A DNA stretch of 64,000 nt from Valencia hispanica (GCA_963556495.2 OY747722.1:24878501-24942500); one strand, 5' to 3'. Numbered from the stretch's first letter, positions 1 through 10,427 are shown. Program-made: numbers and translations. The notes: a model not told the origin generated them from the sequence alone.

Positions 1-26
1 TGAAGAATGACGCCAAAAAGCAAAGG
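1..26 (+). CDS. REDIC1: REDIC1 exon (partial), start of window
   Basis: Reads (x)KNDAKKQR and ends at a strong GTGAGT donor in phase 0. It precedes the EFFAKRKL exon just as the Lys/Arg-rich KQERRKQK segment does in human. The start codon is not in the window. Confidence 0.75.
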
Positions 27-3000
27 GTGAGTCTCCTACCTTACATTTCGACGGGTTTACATAATTGCGGCTAATGTAGAAGACTCTATGACCGGTGTAC
101 ATTTTTATTTTTTATTTTCTTTAAAGGAGTTTTTTGCGAAGAGAAAACTGCAGCAGAAGCTAAAGTACCTGGGCATAGCTCCGCCGGTCTCATCATCAGC
201 CGGTGACATCTGCTACGGGAGCACGGATCTTCTGACCTTGTTTGTTGTCAACCAGATAGCTTCCAAAAAAACAAATCAAGGTAAAGACATGAGCTAAGAC
301 CCGAGTTACTCTCGTCCAGGTATAATAAACTGTACAGTCATGATAAAAAAGGACATCCCCATTAAATATATGGGTCTTTATCAAGAAACACACTCATCCT
401 GATTTATTTTAAACAAATTATTTAGCTGTACTTAAACAAGTTAGGACACCCTACCCTCCAGAACTACTGTAGACTATCTGAAATAACATCAGTCAAATGG
501 ATCATGTAGTCATCTACCCAGGAAAGTTTGCCCATCTCCTCTCTTTCAGCTGTGAGATTTTTGACGGGTTTCTTGCATATACTTCCTGTTTAAAGTCCAC
601 ATACAGCATCTCACTGAGCTCAAAATCTGGGGTTTGACGCAGTCCAGGACTTTCCCTATCTTAGTTGGAAAAATAGTTGGTGTTTGTTAGGTCTCCATCT
701 TGTTACGGGGCTCAGTTGTGCTTCAACTTCAGTTTTCCTTTCACAGAAAGGTTCCCGTTTTCCTCAAACGTCGTCTGATACACGGAAGAATGTGTGGCGG
801 ATTGTGTGATGGTGCAGGAAAGCATCTCCAAACCATGAAACCTCCTGCTCTGTGTTTCACGACGTTATGAAGCACAGAGCGGGAATGTTGTATTTGTTTT
901 AATGCCAATCATGTCTTGAGAAATTGCTGGAAACCTAAGAAATCCCTCTCCGTCTGCAGGCCTTGGTTCACATGTCAGATTTGAACATTTTGAACGGTGT
1001 AATTATAAAAATACTGAACAGGTATGACTGGTTTGGAAGGGCTTTCAAGAAAAACCTTATTCTGTTTAACATTTATAACATGGAGTAAACCAGTAACAGC
1101 TTATAGACCGAACCATTTCTTATTCACTGTGAAACACGGTGGTGGAAGGGTGGTGATTTTGGCTTGTTTTACAGCCACACATACCGCTCCCCTTGCGAAC
1201 ACTGAATTGACTTACCTATATATCCGAAAAGTCAAAAAGATTTGTTGCACAACTGTTTTTCCATACTCATGGATCAGAACTGGAAATGTTTTTCATTTAA
1301 ATAAAAATGTTTGTCTTTTTTTAAATTTTATTTATTTTATTTTAGAACCTCCAAAAGTAGCCGTTTTTGGCAGGTCTAAAGGATCCAGGCAACGGAGAAA
1401 TGAGCCCCTGGTGCTCCCAATGAGCCCGTGTTCTCCGTCACATCTCAGCCTTGTCGAGAGCCCGGCTCGGTTCAGGTGAAGTTGGTGGAATCCACACCAG
1501 AAGGCTGGCACATTGTAGCCTATTTAGCTGTTTGTCATAGAACAAACTGTTCTCCTTATTGTATCTTTCCGATGGTGTCTAGCGTTCAACGAAAGAGTCC
1601 TGAGAGGATCAAGTGCGGTCAGGTCAGTCTCCTACATTGTACATTTAACACATTCTGCTCTTGTTTTCTTTTTTAAAGCAAACTAAGTGATTAATTCCTT
1701 TCTCAAACAATCACCTTCCTTTTCCAAGTTATCACCGGTAGTGGAGTCAGCGTTCTCAGACAACAGTGAATCTGACTATGTGCCACTCATGCACCACCTG
1801 CCCACTTCCATCTCCCCTTCCTCAACATCTGCTTCAGGCCAAGGTTTGACCAAACGTAAAACACACCAGTATTCTCATTTCACTTCAATTCACTTCAATT
1901 CAATTCAATTCAATTCAATTCAATTCAATTCAAAAATACTTTATTGATCCCAGAGGGAAACACTTAAACACTGAATGAACTTGCTTGGTGTAATAACTAA
2001 TTAAGGCTGGTACCTCCAGGATTATTCCCACTGCAGATGAATGTGCAGAAACAAACCCAGTCCCTGCCTCTACCTCGCTATTCTCCTCCCTGGGACACAT
2101 CCGTGCTGCAGCAGGCTGAGGTGGGGGAATACAAGAGTCTGACGGCAGAAACCCTGAAACTCTGTTATGCTATTAATAACATTAACAGAAAAACAACAAT
2201 GATCATTTCAGTAGGCTTCAGGGTTTTGTAGTATTGTCTTCTTTGTCGTTCTGCAGTAACTCTTCCTTTTTAGTTTCAGCCCTTCTCCCAGCCTAGAGGT
2301 ATGACAGATCCCGTCTCCTGGTCCGTCAGATCCAACCCATCCCCTTTCCAGCTGGAGGCCCCCGCAGCATCCCAGGGCCTATTTGGAAGTCCAAAACCAG
2401 AGTGAGGAAAGAAAACACAATTCCGGGAGGTTCCTTTCTGTTGTGGAATGATTCTGTTTTCTAACCCCTCCGCCCCTCCTCGACTTCCTGTTTTATTACA
2501 GTGAAGAGGAAGCAAGAGGTCATGGAGGTCATTCGGGTCTCTTTTGTCTGAATCAACTGGAGGCCAACCAGCCCACGCTGGAATTTCCAATAAGCCAGTC
2601 GGAGCCCGTGCATCTGTTTGAAGAGGAAGCCTTTAGGATGTTTAATGATAACAAGCATGGAACAGAAAGTGAATACTGCTAAAAACGTCAGCCTCTACAA
2701 CATGACCTCCTCACTCTGTTTCATGTTTTTTTTTGTTGCTGTTTGGTTTCAGGTGCTCCGTTTGGGAATGGGCGTTCACCGGTATATCTCAGAGACGACT
2801 CTTCAGTGAGACCTTCGTCCCCTCAGTAGGTGTTTGTAGCTCAAATGTAAGATGGAATCTGTTTTGTATCGCTTTTTGATGTTGTGTGATCTCCCCCTTT
2901 TTTTCTGACAGAACTGTTCCCAATCCTCAGGCTGTTGGAGTGGAAGTAAGACCTCTAACTTTAATCTTTTGTCCCCACCTAGTGTTGGAATCTGTAGTGA

Positions 3001-6000
3001 CAATTCGATAGTTACATAAACCGAAGATAAAACTCCACAAATGATATTTTAACAGTTTAATCATGTTTTTCCAACAAAGTTAAGGGGTGTTTTCTGTTAT
3101 TTCATCCAGATGGGAGCATATGCAAAAGTTACAGTATCAGATGTTTGTCTGTTTCTTTCGCAGCTCTCCAACTGCACTGACAGACACTCCTGTAAGTTTC
3201 TTAAACATCTCCAAGTAAGCAGCTCAGTCACTGTGTATATGTTGGAAGTGAAAAAGCCTCACTCACTAAGATGAATAGCTGTCTGTTTAAAACCCACAGC
3301 ATGTCTTGGACAGAATGCTGGACCTTTGAATAGCTTTGACTATTCGCCAAGTTGCTCATGCAGAGCAGGTTACCTAAGTTCAGACTCCAATGATGTAAGT
3401 TCATTTGCATTTGTAAACTTTCCAAGTTTCCTAAATTACTTGTAGAAAAACTTCAGTTTTTCCAAAGTAATCCGTAAAATACACCAGAATGTGCAAATGC
3501 TGAAGAGATTACGGATGAGATTTCCTCTATAACCTAACATACAGTGATTTACTATCGATTTTTTTGGGGGGACCATTCTCTTAGTTACTTATAGTTCTGT
3601 ATTTCTGGTTTTAACTTTTAATTTACTCCACTCTCACTTGGTTGGGGGCCTCTGAAGTCATCCTGGGCCTGATTCTGGTGTGCTGCTAGAGGGAGTGGGC
3701 CTGTGGGTGATAGAGGGAGTTGAAAAATAGAATTCAGGAGTTTTGGGCAGTGTTGATCTTTGTTTTGCTGAAAGTCCTGAGTATTGGTCAATAAAAATAT
3801 ATTTAAAAAATCTGCACCAACTAATCCATAATGAAAACACATATTCAGACATTTCTGTTCATTTTTGCAGAATGCTATTTTTTTTTCAATACAGGTCCTT
3901 CTCAAAAAATTAGCATATTGTGATAAAGTTCATTCTTTTCCATAATGTAATGATAAAAATTAAACTTTCATATATTTTAGATTCGTTGCACACCAACTGA
4001 AATATTTCAGGTCTTTTATTGTTTTAAAACTGATGATTTTGGCATACAGCTCATGAAAACCCAAAATTCCTATCTCAAGAAATTAGCCTATTTCATCCGA
4101 CGAATAAAAGAAAAGTGTTTTTAATATAAAAAAAGTCAACCTTCAAATAATTATGTTCAGTTATGCACTCAATACTTGGTCAGGAATCCTTTTGCAGAAA
4201 TGACTGCTTCAATGCGGCGTGGCATGGAGGCAATCAGCCTGTGGCACTGCTGAGGTGTTATGGAGGCCCAGGATGCTTCGATAGCGGCCTTAAGCTCATC
4301 CAGAGTGTTGGGTCTTGCGTCTCAACTTCCTCTTCACAATATCCCACAGATTCTCTATGGGGTTCAGGTCAGGAGAGTTGGCAGGCCAATTGAGCACAGT
4401 AATACCATGGTCAGTAAACCATTTACCAGTGGTTTTGGCACTGTGAGCAGGTGCCAGGTCGTGCTGAAAAATGAAATCTTCATCTCCATAAAGCTTTTCA
4501 GGAGATGGAAGCATGAAGTGCTCCAAAATCTCCTGATAGCTAGCTGCATTGACCCTGCCCTTGATAAAACACAGTGGACCAACACCAGCAGCTGACATGG
4601 CACCCCAGACCATCACTGACTGTGGGTACTTGACACTGGACTTCAGGCATTTTGGCATTTTCTTCTCCCCAGTCTTCCTCCAGACTCTGGCACCTTGATT
4701 TTTCCGAATGACATGCAAAATTTGCTTTCATCCGAAAAAGTACTTTGGACCACTGAGCAACAGTCCAGTGCTGCTTCTCTGTAGCCCAGGTCAGGCGCTT
4801 CTGCCGCTGTTTCTGGTTCAAAAGTGGCTTGACCTGGGGAATGCGGCACCTGTAGCCCATTTCCTGCAGACGCCTGTGCACGGTGGCTCTGGATGTTTCT
4901 ACTCCAGACTCAGTCCACTCCTTCCGCAGGTCCCCCAAGGTCTGGAATCGTCCCTTCTCCACAATCTTCCTCAGGGTCCGGTCACCTCTTCTCGTTGTGC
5001 AGCGTTTTCTGCCACACTTTTTCCTTCCCACAGACTTCCCACTGAGGTGCCTTGATACAGGACTCTGGGAACAGCCTATTCGTTCAGAAATGTCTTTCTG
5101 TGTCTTACCCTCTTGCTTGAGGGTGTCAATGATGGCCTTCTGGGCAGCAGTCAGGTCGGCAGTCTTACCCATGATTGCGGCTTTGAGTAATGAACCAGGC
5201 TGGGAGTTTTTAAAAGCCTCAGGAATCTTTTGCAGGTGTTTAGAGTTAATTAGTTGATTCAGATGATTAGGTTAATAGCTCGTTTAGAGAACCTTTTCAT
5301 GATATGCTAATTGTTCGAGATAGGAATTTTGGGTTTTCATGAGCTGTATGCCAAAATCATCAGTTTTAAAACAATAAAAGACCTGAAATATTTCAGTTGG
5401 TGTGCAATGAATCTAAAATATATGAAAGTTGAATTTTTATCATTACATTATGGAAAAGAATGAACTTTATCACATTATGCTAATTTTTTGAGAAGGACCT
5501 GTATATGCACACAAATATTCAGAACCGTAGCTCAATATTTGTGGCAGCCTCAGGTCTTCTTGGCTATGAGTCTTCAAGCTTGGTTCATCTCTTTAGTTTT
5601 TTTTTTCTGCCCACCCTCTGAAACCGAGTCAGTTGGGATGGGTAGCATTGGCAGACAATCATTTTTATGTCTTTCCAAAGGTGTTCAGGTCGATTTAAGT
5701 CTGGGCTCTGGCTGGCTGGGCCATGCTTGTTCTCAGACCTAAACTTAAAGCCACTAGCAAATAAAACCCTTCCAAGCTCAATTTAGATATAGAGGGATTA
5801 TCGATCTACGTCTATGGAATTATATTTCAGTCAAAAATCCCGAGCGAGATTTTCAACCCTCACCTGCGCGTATTCAACAAGGCACGCACGTAATTGGCTC
5901 ATGCACGTGTAAGCATATTCAACAACACGCGCGTGTAGAATTCATCTCATGAGTATCCAACAACCCGCGCATGTGGATGTCACCTCACACGGGCTCTACA

Positions 6001-9000
6001 CGAAGCTTTCATACACGCCTGAGGGTAAATCTTAGGAGAGGCTGCGCCCTCGAAAGGAAATTCTTCGCGAGCGAGTAAAAGACTTTTGACTGTTTGGAGG
6101 AGGAGCCTAAGGTCAGCACTGACCCTGTGTAATTGGTCTTTTTAGATCAGTAACGCCCACAGGATCAGTAGAGTTATATATTTTTTTCACAGTTTAACAA
6201 TACAAGAAAATGGCATTTCTCAAACAAAGAAAACATGACTTTGGTGATGCCAGATAGCCAGGAAAATAGCAAAAGTACATTGGTTTACCATTCAAGCAGA
6301 GAAAAAACTAAAAACGTAAATAAATCAAATGAAATGAAAAATAAATTTTAAAAAGGGCTAAGGGTAGAAAGTTCACGATCAGTTCATTATATCCTTTCAA
6401 GCAATTACAGTGCTTTTCTCCATTAAAGAAAGTGAAGGAGAAGAAGAGTTTCAGTTCTTTCAGGAAGGTATAAAACAGAGGTTTGCATTTGAGAAATTTA
6501 CATTTATGAATGAAAAACTAACAACAGAATATAAATTATGTCATTCAAAATGAGTTGTTTTTTTTCTTTTCGTAGGATACTAAAAGTAATGTGATGTTTG
6601 GTGAACTCTTATGAAAGAATCACTGATCCTGTGGGCGTTACTGATTTAAAAAGACCAATTACACAGGGTCAGTGCCGACCTTAGGTTCCTCCTCCAAACA
6701 GTCAGAATCTTTTACTCTTTGTGCAGAATTTCCTTTCGAGGGCGCAGCCTCTCCTAAGATTTACCTTCAGGCGTGTATGAAAGCTTCGTGTAGAGCGCGT
6801 GTGAGGTGAAATCCACATGCGCGGGTTGTTGGATACTCATGAGATGAATTATACACGCGCGTGTTGTTGAATATGCGCACACGCGCATGAGCCAATTACG
6901 TGCGTGCCTTGTTGAATACGCGCAGGTGAGGGTGGAAAATCTCACTCGGGATTTTTGACTGAAATATAATTCCATATACGTCCCTCGCTGCTCTCTTGCG
7001 CGTGTCGGGTGCCGAAAGAGATCCAATCATGTCTTGTATTGTTGGTTTGCAAAAATAGCTTTGATTAAAAACAACAAAACGTGGAAATTCTATAGAGTTC
7101 CATTGACTCGTACCCCTTTCAAGGCAAACTAGACGTCTTTGATAGCAAGCGATCAGAAGAAGTGACTGAAATGAGCAGATGATTAAAAATGCAACAATCT
7201 GCAGCAAGGACTTCGTATCAGGGAAGCCTTGCCACCCTAGAATATTTTGTTGTGGGTCATTTTGACTGACGGGGTCAAAAAAAATCTGGTCACAATCTAT
7301 TTTGACCCGTCAATATTTAAAATGATAATAATTACATATTCATGAGTATTTGTCATACATTATTATTATTCAATCTGAACAAAATGAACAGAGAATCCAC
7401 ATCGTGCCATCACACATCAGGGAGATTAATAAACTAGATGTATTATGAACTTTTCACCTGCTGTGGCCTGAATGCTCTGAATGGAGCAGTGAACTGCGCT
7501 ACCACTTATGGAGGCAGAATCCGCGCTTTGTTTTGCCAAATTTCTGTTGAACATTTCTCGAATTGAAGTGATTAGCAATTGTTAACACTTTCTGAATGGC
7601 AGCTTTTCTGATCGCTTCAGTGGGAGGAAATCACCACGTGCGCTCCTTCAGCATCAGTGCTTAAGCTGCAGCCTCTGTCACTGCCGGTTTGTGTGCAGTG
7701 CAGTCACAGGTGTGCTCCATGTCTCCATAACTCTTCTTCCTGCTGCCAGGTCCTGGATACCAAGATGCATTGAGTATGGTGTTCAGGTCTGAGTTGATGC
7801 TCTTAGGGATAGTCACTTTAAGTCTGTGCATAAAGTTGAAAATGTCTGCACAAAGTGGTTGGATGGGATTTGACAGATGGCCTTCAGATTTTTCCTTCAC
7901 TATAAAAAAAAGAGGTAATTGAAAAATATTTGGTTAACGCGACCCCTGGGCTTGGATAGCAAACAAGCTAACATAGCTATCCAACACTGCAACTGCTGAT
8001 TAACCACGTCTAAGGGTTGGAGAGCGGTACGATAATGAGTGTCTGCAGGCAACAATGAAGCATGGTGGAGGTCCCTTCAATGTTTGTGGCTGCATTATGC
8101 ATTGAGAACGATCTCAGCATTGAGAACGATGTTTTCAACGATGTTCTCAATGCTGAGAAATACAGGTAGATACTTATCCATCATGCAATACCATTAGGGA
8201 GGCGTATGATTGGCCCTAAATTTATTCTGTAGCAGAACAACGACCCCAAACATACAACCAAAGTCATTAAGAACTATCTTCAGCGTAAATATACCTTCAC
8301 AGGTCTCATTATGAGCTAATGAAAAACAGATCTGCAAAGAGAAAAGTCGTGTTAAAAAGTGAGAAAAAGATATAACTTATGCTGTTGATTAAATTTCGTA
8401 TGTTTTAATGTGAACATGTTATATTGCATGTACCACATCCTGAAACAGCAACTTACAGTGTAGGACTGAACAAAGTTACAGATAAAAGCTTTATTTTTAT
8501 TTTTTTTTTACAAAGCCTAATATTAACACTGCTCTTTATTCCCATTGTTTATTAGGATGAACCTTGTTGTGAGTCATGTGACCAAGACTCTGCTTTTTAT
8601 TTGGATGAAGCCCGTTCTGATAATGTGAAATCAGCCTCACAGAGAATTACAGTCCTCTCCCAGCCGAGGCCTCCCACCCCACTAATGAGATCCAAAATGA
8701 ATGTCGGTGACAACCAAAGCTCCATGGCTCTGTCATCGTCTCCTCGCCCTTTGGGTGAAACCCATGACTCAGAAGTGTGCAGATGTAAGAAAACGTTCAG
8801 AGGGAGTCGAGATGCGGGGACTCAGACTGTATACTCCGGCTCAGCTGACACCTGTGACGCTTCGACTCAGTGCAGCTTTGTGGCAGACAGCGAGACCAAA
8901 GCCTCGGACTTCACTTTGCATCGACCGGCTGTTGACGCGGCACAGCAATTTCCGGCAAATGAGAGGGAGACTGATATGGAGCCACAGACACTCAGAGCTC

Positions 9001-10095
9001 CATCAAAAGGCTCAGCTACTAAAGAAGGAGCAGCTCACTGGAGCTGGAAGGAAGCAAAGACTGACTCAGGGATCAGGATTTTCCACAATGTTCCTTCAGA
9101 TAACATCCTGCAGGGACCCATCAACCCTTTACTCGATGTTTGGAGCCAAAGAGGTATGACTTATAGCTGGAACCACATATTTACATATTGTTTTATTTTA
9201 TTTTTTACTCACTGTCTGACATTAAAGGGCACATATTATGGCTTTTTTAAACCAGTTATTATTGGTCTATGATCGGTACAAACATCAATGAAGTTCTTTG
9301 CACTAAATCACTCTCACATAAAGCGATCTCATCAGCCCAATTCTTTTACTATTTCACTCCCTTTCAGAATGAGTTGTTTAGAGGGCGCTGCCGCTTTTAT
9401 GCAAATTAGGGGTTGCAGACCACGCCCACCCATTGTGTTACTAGGCTGTGGGTTTGCGACCGATCCATCAAAATTGAAAATAAATAAATGTGGAAATTAA
9501 TACATGAAATTTTTTTTTTTGAAATAAGTTAAAAAACGTGTAGCTACATAAATAAATTTGGACATACATAATTATTTTCATATATTTCCACATATATTTA
9601 TTTACTTCCAGTTTTGCTTACACATATTACTTGCATTTAACTTTCCAATTGTATCTCCAAATTTATTTATATAGTTATTTCCGTACTTATTTATTTCATC
9701 GTTTACTTATTTACTTTTAATTTTGGCAGGATCAGTCCTCCATATCGAACAGTGAAATTTGCATAATATGTCCCCTTTAAAGCAGACTAAACTTTATATG
9801 ATTTAATATCTAACCATGAGAAAAAAAAAGGTTGTGTATGTAAATATCTGGTTTGAGTTTGAGCATAAAACCATGCCGCTCTTATGTTTCTCCCATAGGA
9901 GAGGGAAATGGAGACAAGAGAGAGCAGACAGGGCCAGATGAGACCAACCCTCTGGTGAAAGAGGAGTCTGATGAGGGAAGAAAGGAGGTCACAGCCGCAG
10001 GCAGGATTCACACACTGCCAGAGGAGGTGGAAACGCTTCAAGAAATAGCCGACGTTTTACTTCTGCTGAGGCAGAGGAAGAACCATCAGAAGTGA
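1..10095 (+). CDS. REDIC1: REDIC1 (C12orf40) gene, 5'-truncated, 14 exons in window
   Basis: Regulator of DNA class I crossover intermediates, a meiotic protein known in mammals to act at crossover sites. Coding segments: 1-26, 127-280, 1346-1475, 1583-1622, 1729-1843, 2020-2120, 2280-2401, 2502-2668, 2753-2825, 2912-2945, 3164-3191, 3369-3394, 8556-9153, 9899-10095. All junctions have GT/AG sites and the phases agree, giving about 602 residues. The N-terminal block ([16 protein letters not shown], then [11 protein letters not shown]) matches the human start (EYFEKHRLKSKMKLLG, LYMVNQISCKK) as recalled. The C-terminal CRCKKTF, AGTQT and ASTQC motifs resemble the human VQT, IQC and CTC motifs. 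The middle is Ser/Pro-rich and poorly conserved, typical of this family. The convergent SLC2A13 neighbour agrees with human synteny. The first exon or exons lie left of the window. The family call is firm; exact ends of the small exons are inferred from phase. Confidence 0.87.
127..280 (+). CDS. REDIC1: REDIC1 exon with the conserved N-terminal block
   Basis: Acceptor TTCTTTAAAG, donor GTAAAG, 154 nt, ending in phase 1. It encodes the best conserved part of the family: a basic helix followed by [13 protein letters not shown]. This block was the main basis for recognising the gene. Confidence 0.88.
281..1345 (+). other. REDIC1 intron with a Tc1 remnant
   Basis: No exon is seen. About 1080-1200 reads in part as the Tc1 catalytic-core motif ([15 protein letters not shown]), a short degraded transposase piece in plus orientation. 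Confidence 0.6.
1346..1475 (+). CDS. REDIC1: REDIC1 exon
   Basis: Acceptor TTATTTTAG, donor GTGAAG, 130 nt, phase 1 in and phase 0 +2 nt out. It encodes [14 protein letters not shown]... with [13 protein letters not shown], resembling human LTMSPHCVPSKLCL. Confidence 0.85.
1583..1622 (+). CDS. REDIC1: REDIC1 micro-exon (40 nt)
   Basis: Acceptor GGTGTCTAG, donor GTCAGT. It encodes (S)[13 protein letters not shown] and is the only open segment that carries the phase from the 1346-1475 exon to the 1729-1843 exon. Confidence 0.7.
1729..1843 (+). CDS. REDIC1: REDIC1 exon
   Basis: Encodes [20 protein letters not shown] followed by a Ser/Pro-rich stretch. The acceptor follows a pyrimidine tract (CCTTCCTTTTCCAAG). 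The donor GTTTGA is weak; GTAAAA 12 nt further on gives the same phase. Confidence 0.75.
1884..1962 (-). repeat. LINE 3' tail with (TTCAA)n
   Basis: A run of CAATT pentamers is followed by ACTTTATTGATCCCAGAGGG. Read on the minus strand this is a LINE 3' terminus (CCCTCTGGGATCAATAAA) plus its simple-repeat tail. The same terminus occurs on the plus strand near 53050. Confidence 0.7.
2020..2120 (+). CDS. REDIC1: REDIC1 exon
   Basis: Encodes (G)[20 protein letters not shown] and on to TSVLQQAE. The acceptor TACCTCCAG was chosen over the stronger-looking ACTGCAG 16 nt downstream because only the former keeps the frame from the preceding exon. The donor GTGGGG is weak. Confidence 0.7.
2280..2401 (+). 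CDS. REDIC1: REDIC1 exon
   Basis: Acceptor TTTAGTTTCAG, donor GTGAGG, 122 nt. Encodes [16 protein letters not shown]... ending LFGSPKPE. The other two frames are closed. Confidence 0.8.
2502..2668 (+). CDS. REDIC1: REDIC1 exon, acidic
   Basis: Acceptor TTTTATTACAG, donor GTGAAT, 167 nt. Encodes [15 protein letters not shown]... with [14 protein letters not shown], an acidic and aromatic stretch. Confidence 0.82.
2753..2825 (+). CDS. REDIC1: REDIC1 exon
   Basis: Encodes [18 protein letters not shown] and runs on to VRPSSPQ. A GTGAGA donor at 2806 is also possible, but the GTAGGT donor at 2826 is the one that gives continuous phase into the next three small exons. Confidence 0.72.
2912..2945 (+). 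CDS. REDIC1: REDIC1 micro-exon (34 nt)
   Basis: Acceptor TTTTTCTGACAG, donor GTAAGA. Encodes [11 protein letters not shown] in the frame required by its neighbours. Confidence 0.7.
3164..3191 (+). CDS. REDIC1: REDIC1 micro-exon (28 nt)
   Basis: Acceptor TTTCTTTCGCAG, donor GTAAGT, both strong. Encodes LSNCTDRHS and the first base of the next Cys codon. Confidence 0.72.
3369..3394 (+). CDS. REDIC1: REDIC1 micro-exon (26 nt)
   Basis: Acceptor CATGCAGAGCAG, donor GTAAGT. Together with its neighbours it reads [18 protein letters not shown], resembling human TDSCFSSSSDLPSEDED. This supports the whole micro-exon chain. Confidence 0.75.
3892..5501 (-). mobile_element. Tc1-family transposon, full length 1.61 kb, inactive
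   Basis: Flanked by TA on both sides (3890-3891 and 5502-5503). Inverted terminal repeats begin CAGGTCCTTCTC and are about 185 bp (3892-4076 and 5317-5501), differing at few positions. The transposase lies on the minus strand and is frame-broken. Confidence 0.93.
4169..5172 (-). pseudogene. Tc1 transposase, frameshifted
   Basis: Starts at the ATG ending at 5172 ([11 protein letters not shown]) with the paired helix-turn-helix DNA-binding region ([18 protein letters not shown], then [13 protein letters not shown]). The first catalytic Asp (SDESKF), the second ([12 protein letters not shown]) and the Glu ([10 protein letters not shown]) all survive but sit in different frames. Shifts occur near 4740 and 4700 and again near 4300, before the terminal GFLTKY stop. 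It should cut and paste the surrounding element, but it cannot be read through in this copy. It is a decayed autonomous element rather than a deletion derivative, since all domains remain. Confidence 0.9.
5540..5750 (-). mobile_element. Tc1 remnant
   Basis: Contains AAGTCTGGGCTCTGGCTGG, which on the minus strand is the Tc1 SPDL region. No terminal repeats are left. Confidence 0.55.
5790..6990. mobile_element. Long-arm foldback element, 1.2 kb
   Basis: Two inverted arms of about 360 bp (5808-6169 and 6622-6980), roughly 94% alike by eye, enclose a 450 bp AT-rich core with no ORF. Arms are rich in ACGCGCGTG-type alternating purine/pyrimidine and CpG. They run from ATGGAATTATATTTCAGTC at the outer end to CGCCCACAGGATCAGT at the inner end. 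The outer ends are uncertain because the left arm has about 11 extra bases after GAGGGA. No transposase or clear target duplication is seen, so the superfamily is unassigned. Confidence 0.85.
7661..7905 (-). other. Unexplained minus-strand ORF, possible terminal exon
   Basis: Reads [16 protein letters not shown]... to [15 protein letters not shown] and a stop (7661-7663). It is preceded on the minus strand by a T-rich tract ending in TATAG at about 7906, which could be a splice acceptor. The composition looks coding (HSC-rich, no low complexity) but I do not recognise the family. No upstream partner exon was found. It may be part of an unidentified transposon or an intronic relic. Confidence 0.3.
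8017..8330 (+). mobile_element. Tc1 remnant
   Basis: [15 protein letters not shown] and [17 protein letters not shown] are the Tc1 catalytic-core segments around the second Asp. The frame is interrupted by the hairpin at 8113-8157. Confidence 0.75.
8113..8157. repeat. Perfect 15-bp inverted repeat (hairpin)
   Basis: CTCAGCATTGAGAAC (8113-8127) pairs with GTTCTCAATGCTGAG (8143-8157) across a 15-nt loop, inside the Tc1 remnant. Confidence 0.85.
8556..9153 (+). CDS. REDIC1: REDIC1 large exon with C-terminal motifs
   Basis: 598 nt, acceptor TGTTTATTAG, donor GTATGA. It opens [19 protein letters not shown] and carries CRCKKTF (about residue 75 of the exon), DAGTQT and DASTQCSF, then an acidic/Ser-rich region ending [10 protein letters not shown]. 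The repeated TQ motifs resemble the human VQTES and IQCDI pair. This is the longest exon and the strongest C-terminal evidence for the family. Confidence 0.88.
9223..9780. mobile_element. MITE, about 558 bp
   Basis: Ends are inverted: TAAAGGGCACATATTATG (9223-9240) against CATAATATGTCCCCTTTA (9762-9779). The interior is AT-rich with repeated TTATTTATT-type motifs and no ORF. It lies in the last REDIC1 intron. Confidence 0.75.
9899..10095 (+). CDS. REDIC1: REDIC1 last exon
   Basis: Acceptor TTTCTCCCATAG, stop TGA at 10093-10095. It encodes an acidic stretch and a final hydrophobic helix, [19 protein letters not shown]. Phase joins the 8556-9153 exon exactly (G|GA). Confidence 0.85.
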
Positions 10096-10250
10096 TCAGA
10101 GGAAGGTGGACAGATAAAGGAAACAAGAAACACGATATTTATTGTCCTTCTAGCTGCAGTGATTATTGTAAAATCTGATAACCACATACAAAAGTCTGTT
10201 AGTTATGTTGTTATATAAGGAAACAAAAAGCCATTGCTTTGACTTTTAAG

Positions 10251-10256
10251 TTTATT
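10251..10256 (-). promoter_or_regulatory. Candidate poly(A) signal for SLC2A13
   Basis: TTTATT on the plus strand is AATAAA on the minus strand. It is the first canonical signal I found downstream of the SLC2A13 stop. If used, the 3' UTR is about 3.1 kb and overlaps the REDIC1 3' UTR. Confidence 0.35.
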
Positions 10257-10427
10257 TCTTTCTTCATATACATTAGATTTCACGGAGATATTCATCTTTA
10301 TATAATATAAACTCTAGCAAAACATTTACATCTTGATCAATAGTCAAATATACTATACAGAGATCTTTTAACTTGTGTTTTAATTACCCAATAAGATAGA
10401 AACATGTAAGTAGTTCAGTTCACTTAA

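Larger units (their letters stand above)
3395..8555 (+). other. REDIC1 intron (5.2 kb), mostly mobile DNA
   Basis: Holds the Tc1 copy at 3892-5501, a Tc1 remnant, the foldback element at 5790-6990, an unexplained minus-strand ORF at 7661-7905 and another Tc1 remnant. I see no REDIC1 exon in it. Confidence 0.7.

Noticed and set aside
1024..1479. 151-codon plus-strand ORF
   Set aside because: It mixes a Tc1 remnant, intron and the REDIC1 exon 1346-1475; only the exon part is real.
2037..2231. ORF starting MNVQKQTQ taken as a separate start
   Set aside because: It is an internal exon; the upstream acceptor at 2019 keeps the frame and the ORF tail reads into intron.
8701..9159. 152-codon ORF in a second frame over the large REDIC1 exon
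   Set aside because: Shadow frame; the other frame carries conserved motifs and joins neighbouring exons in phase.
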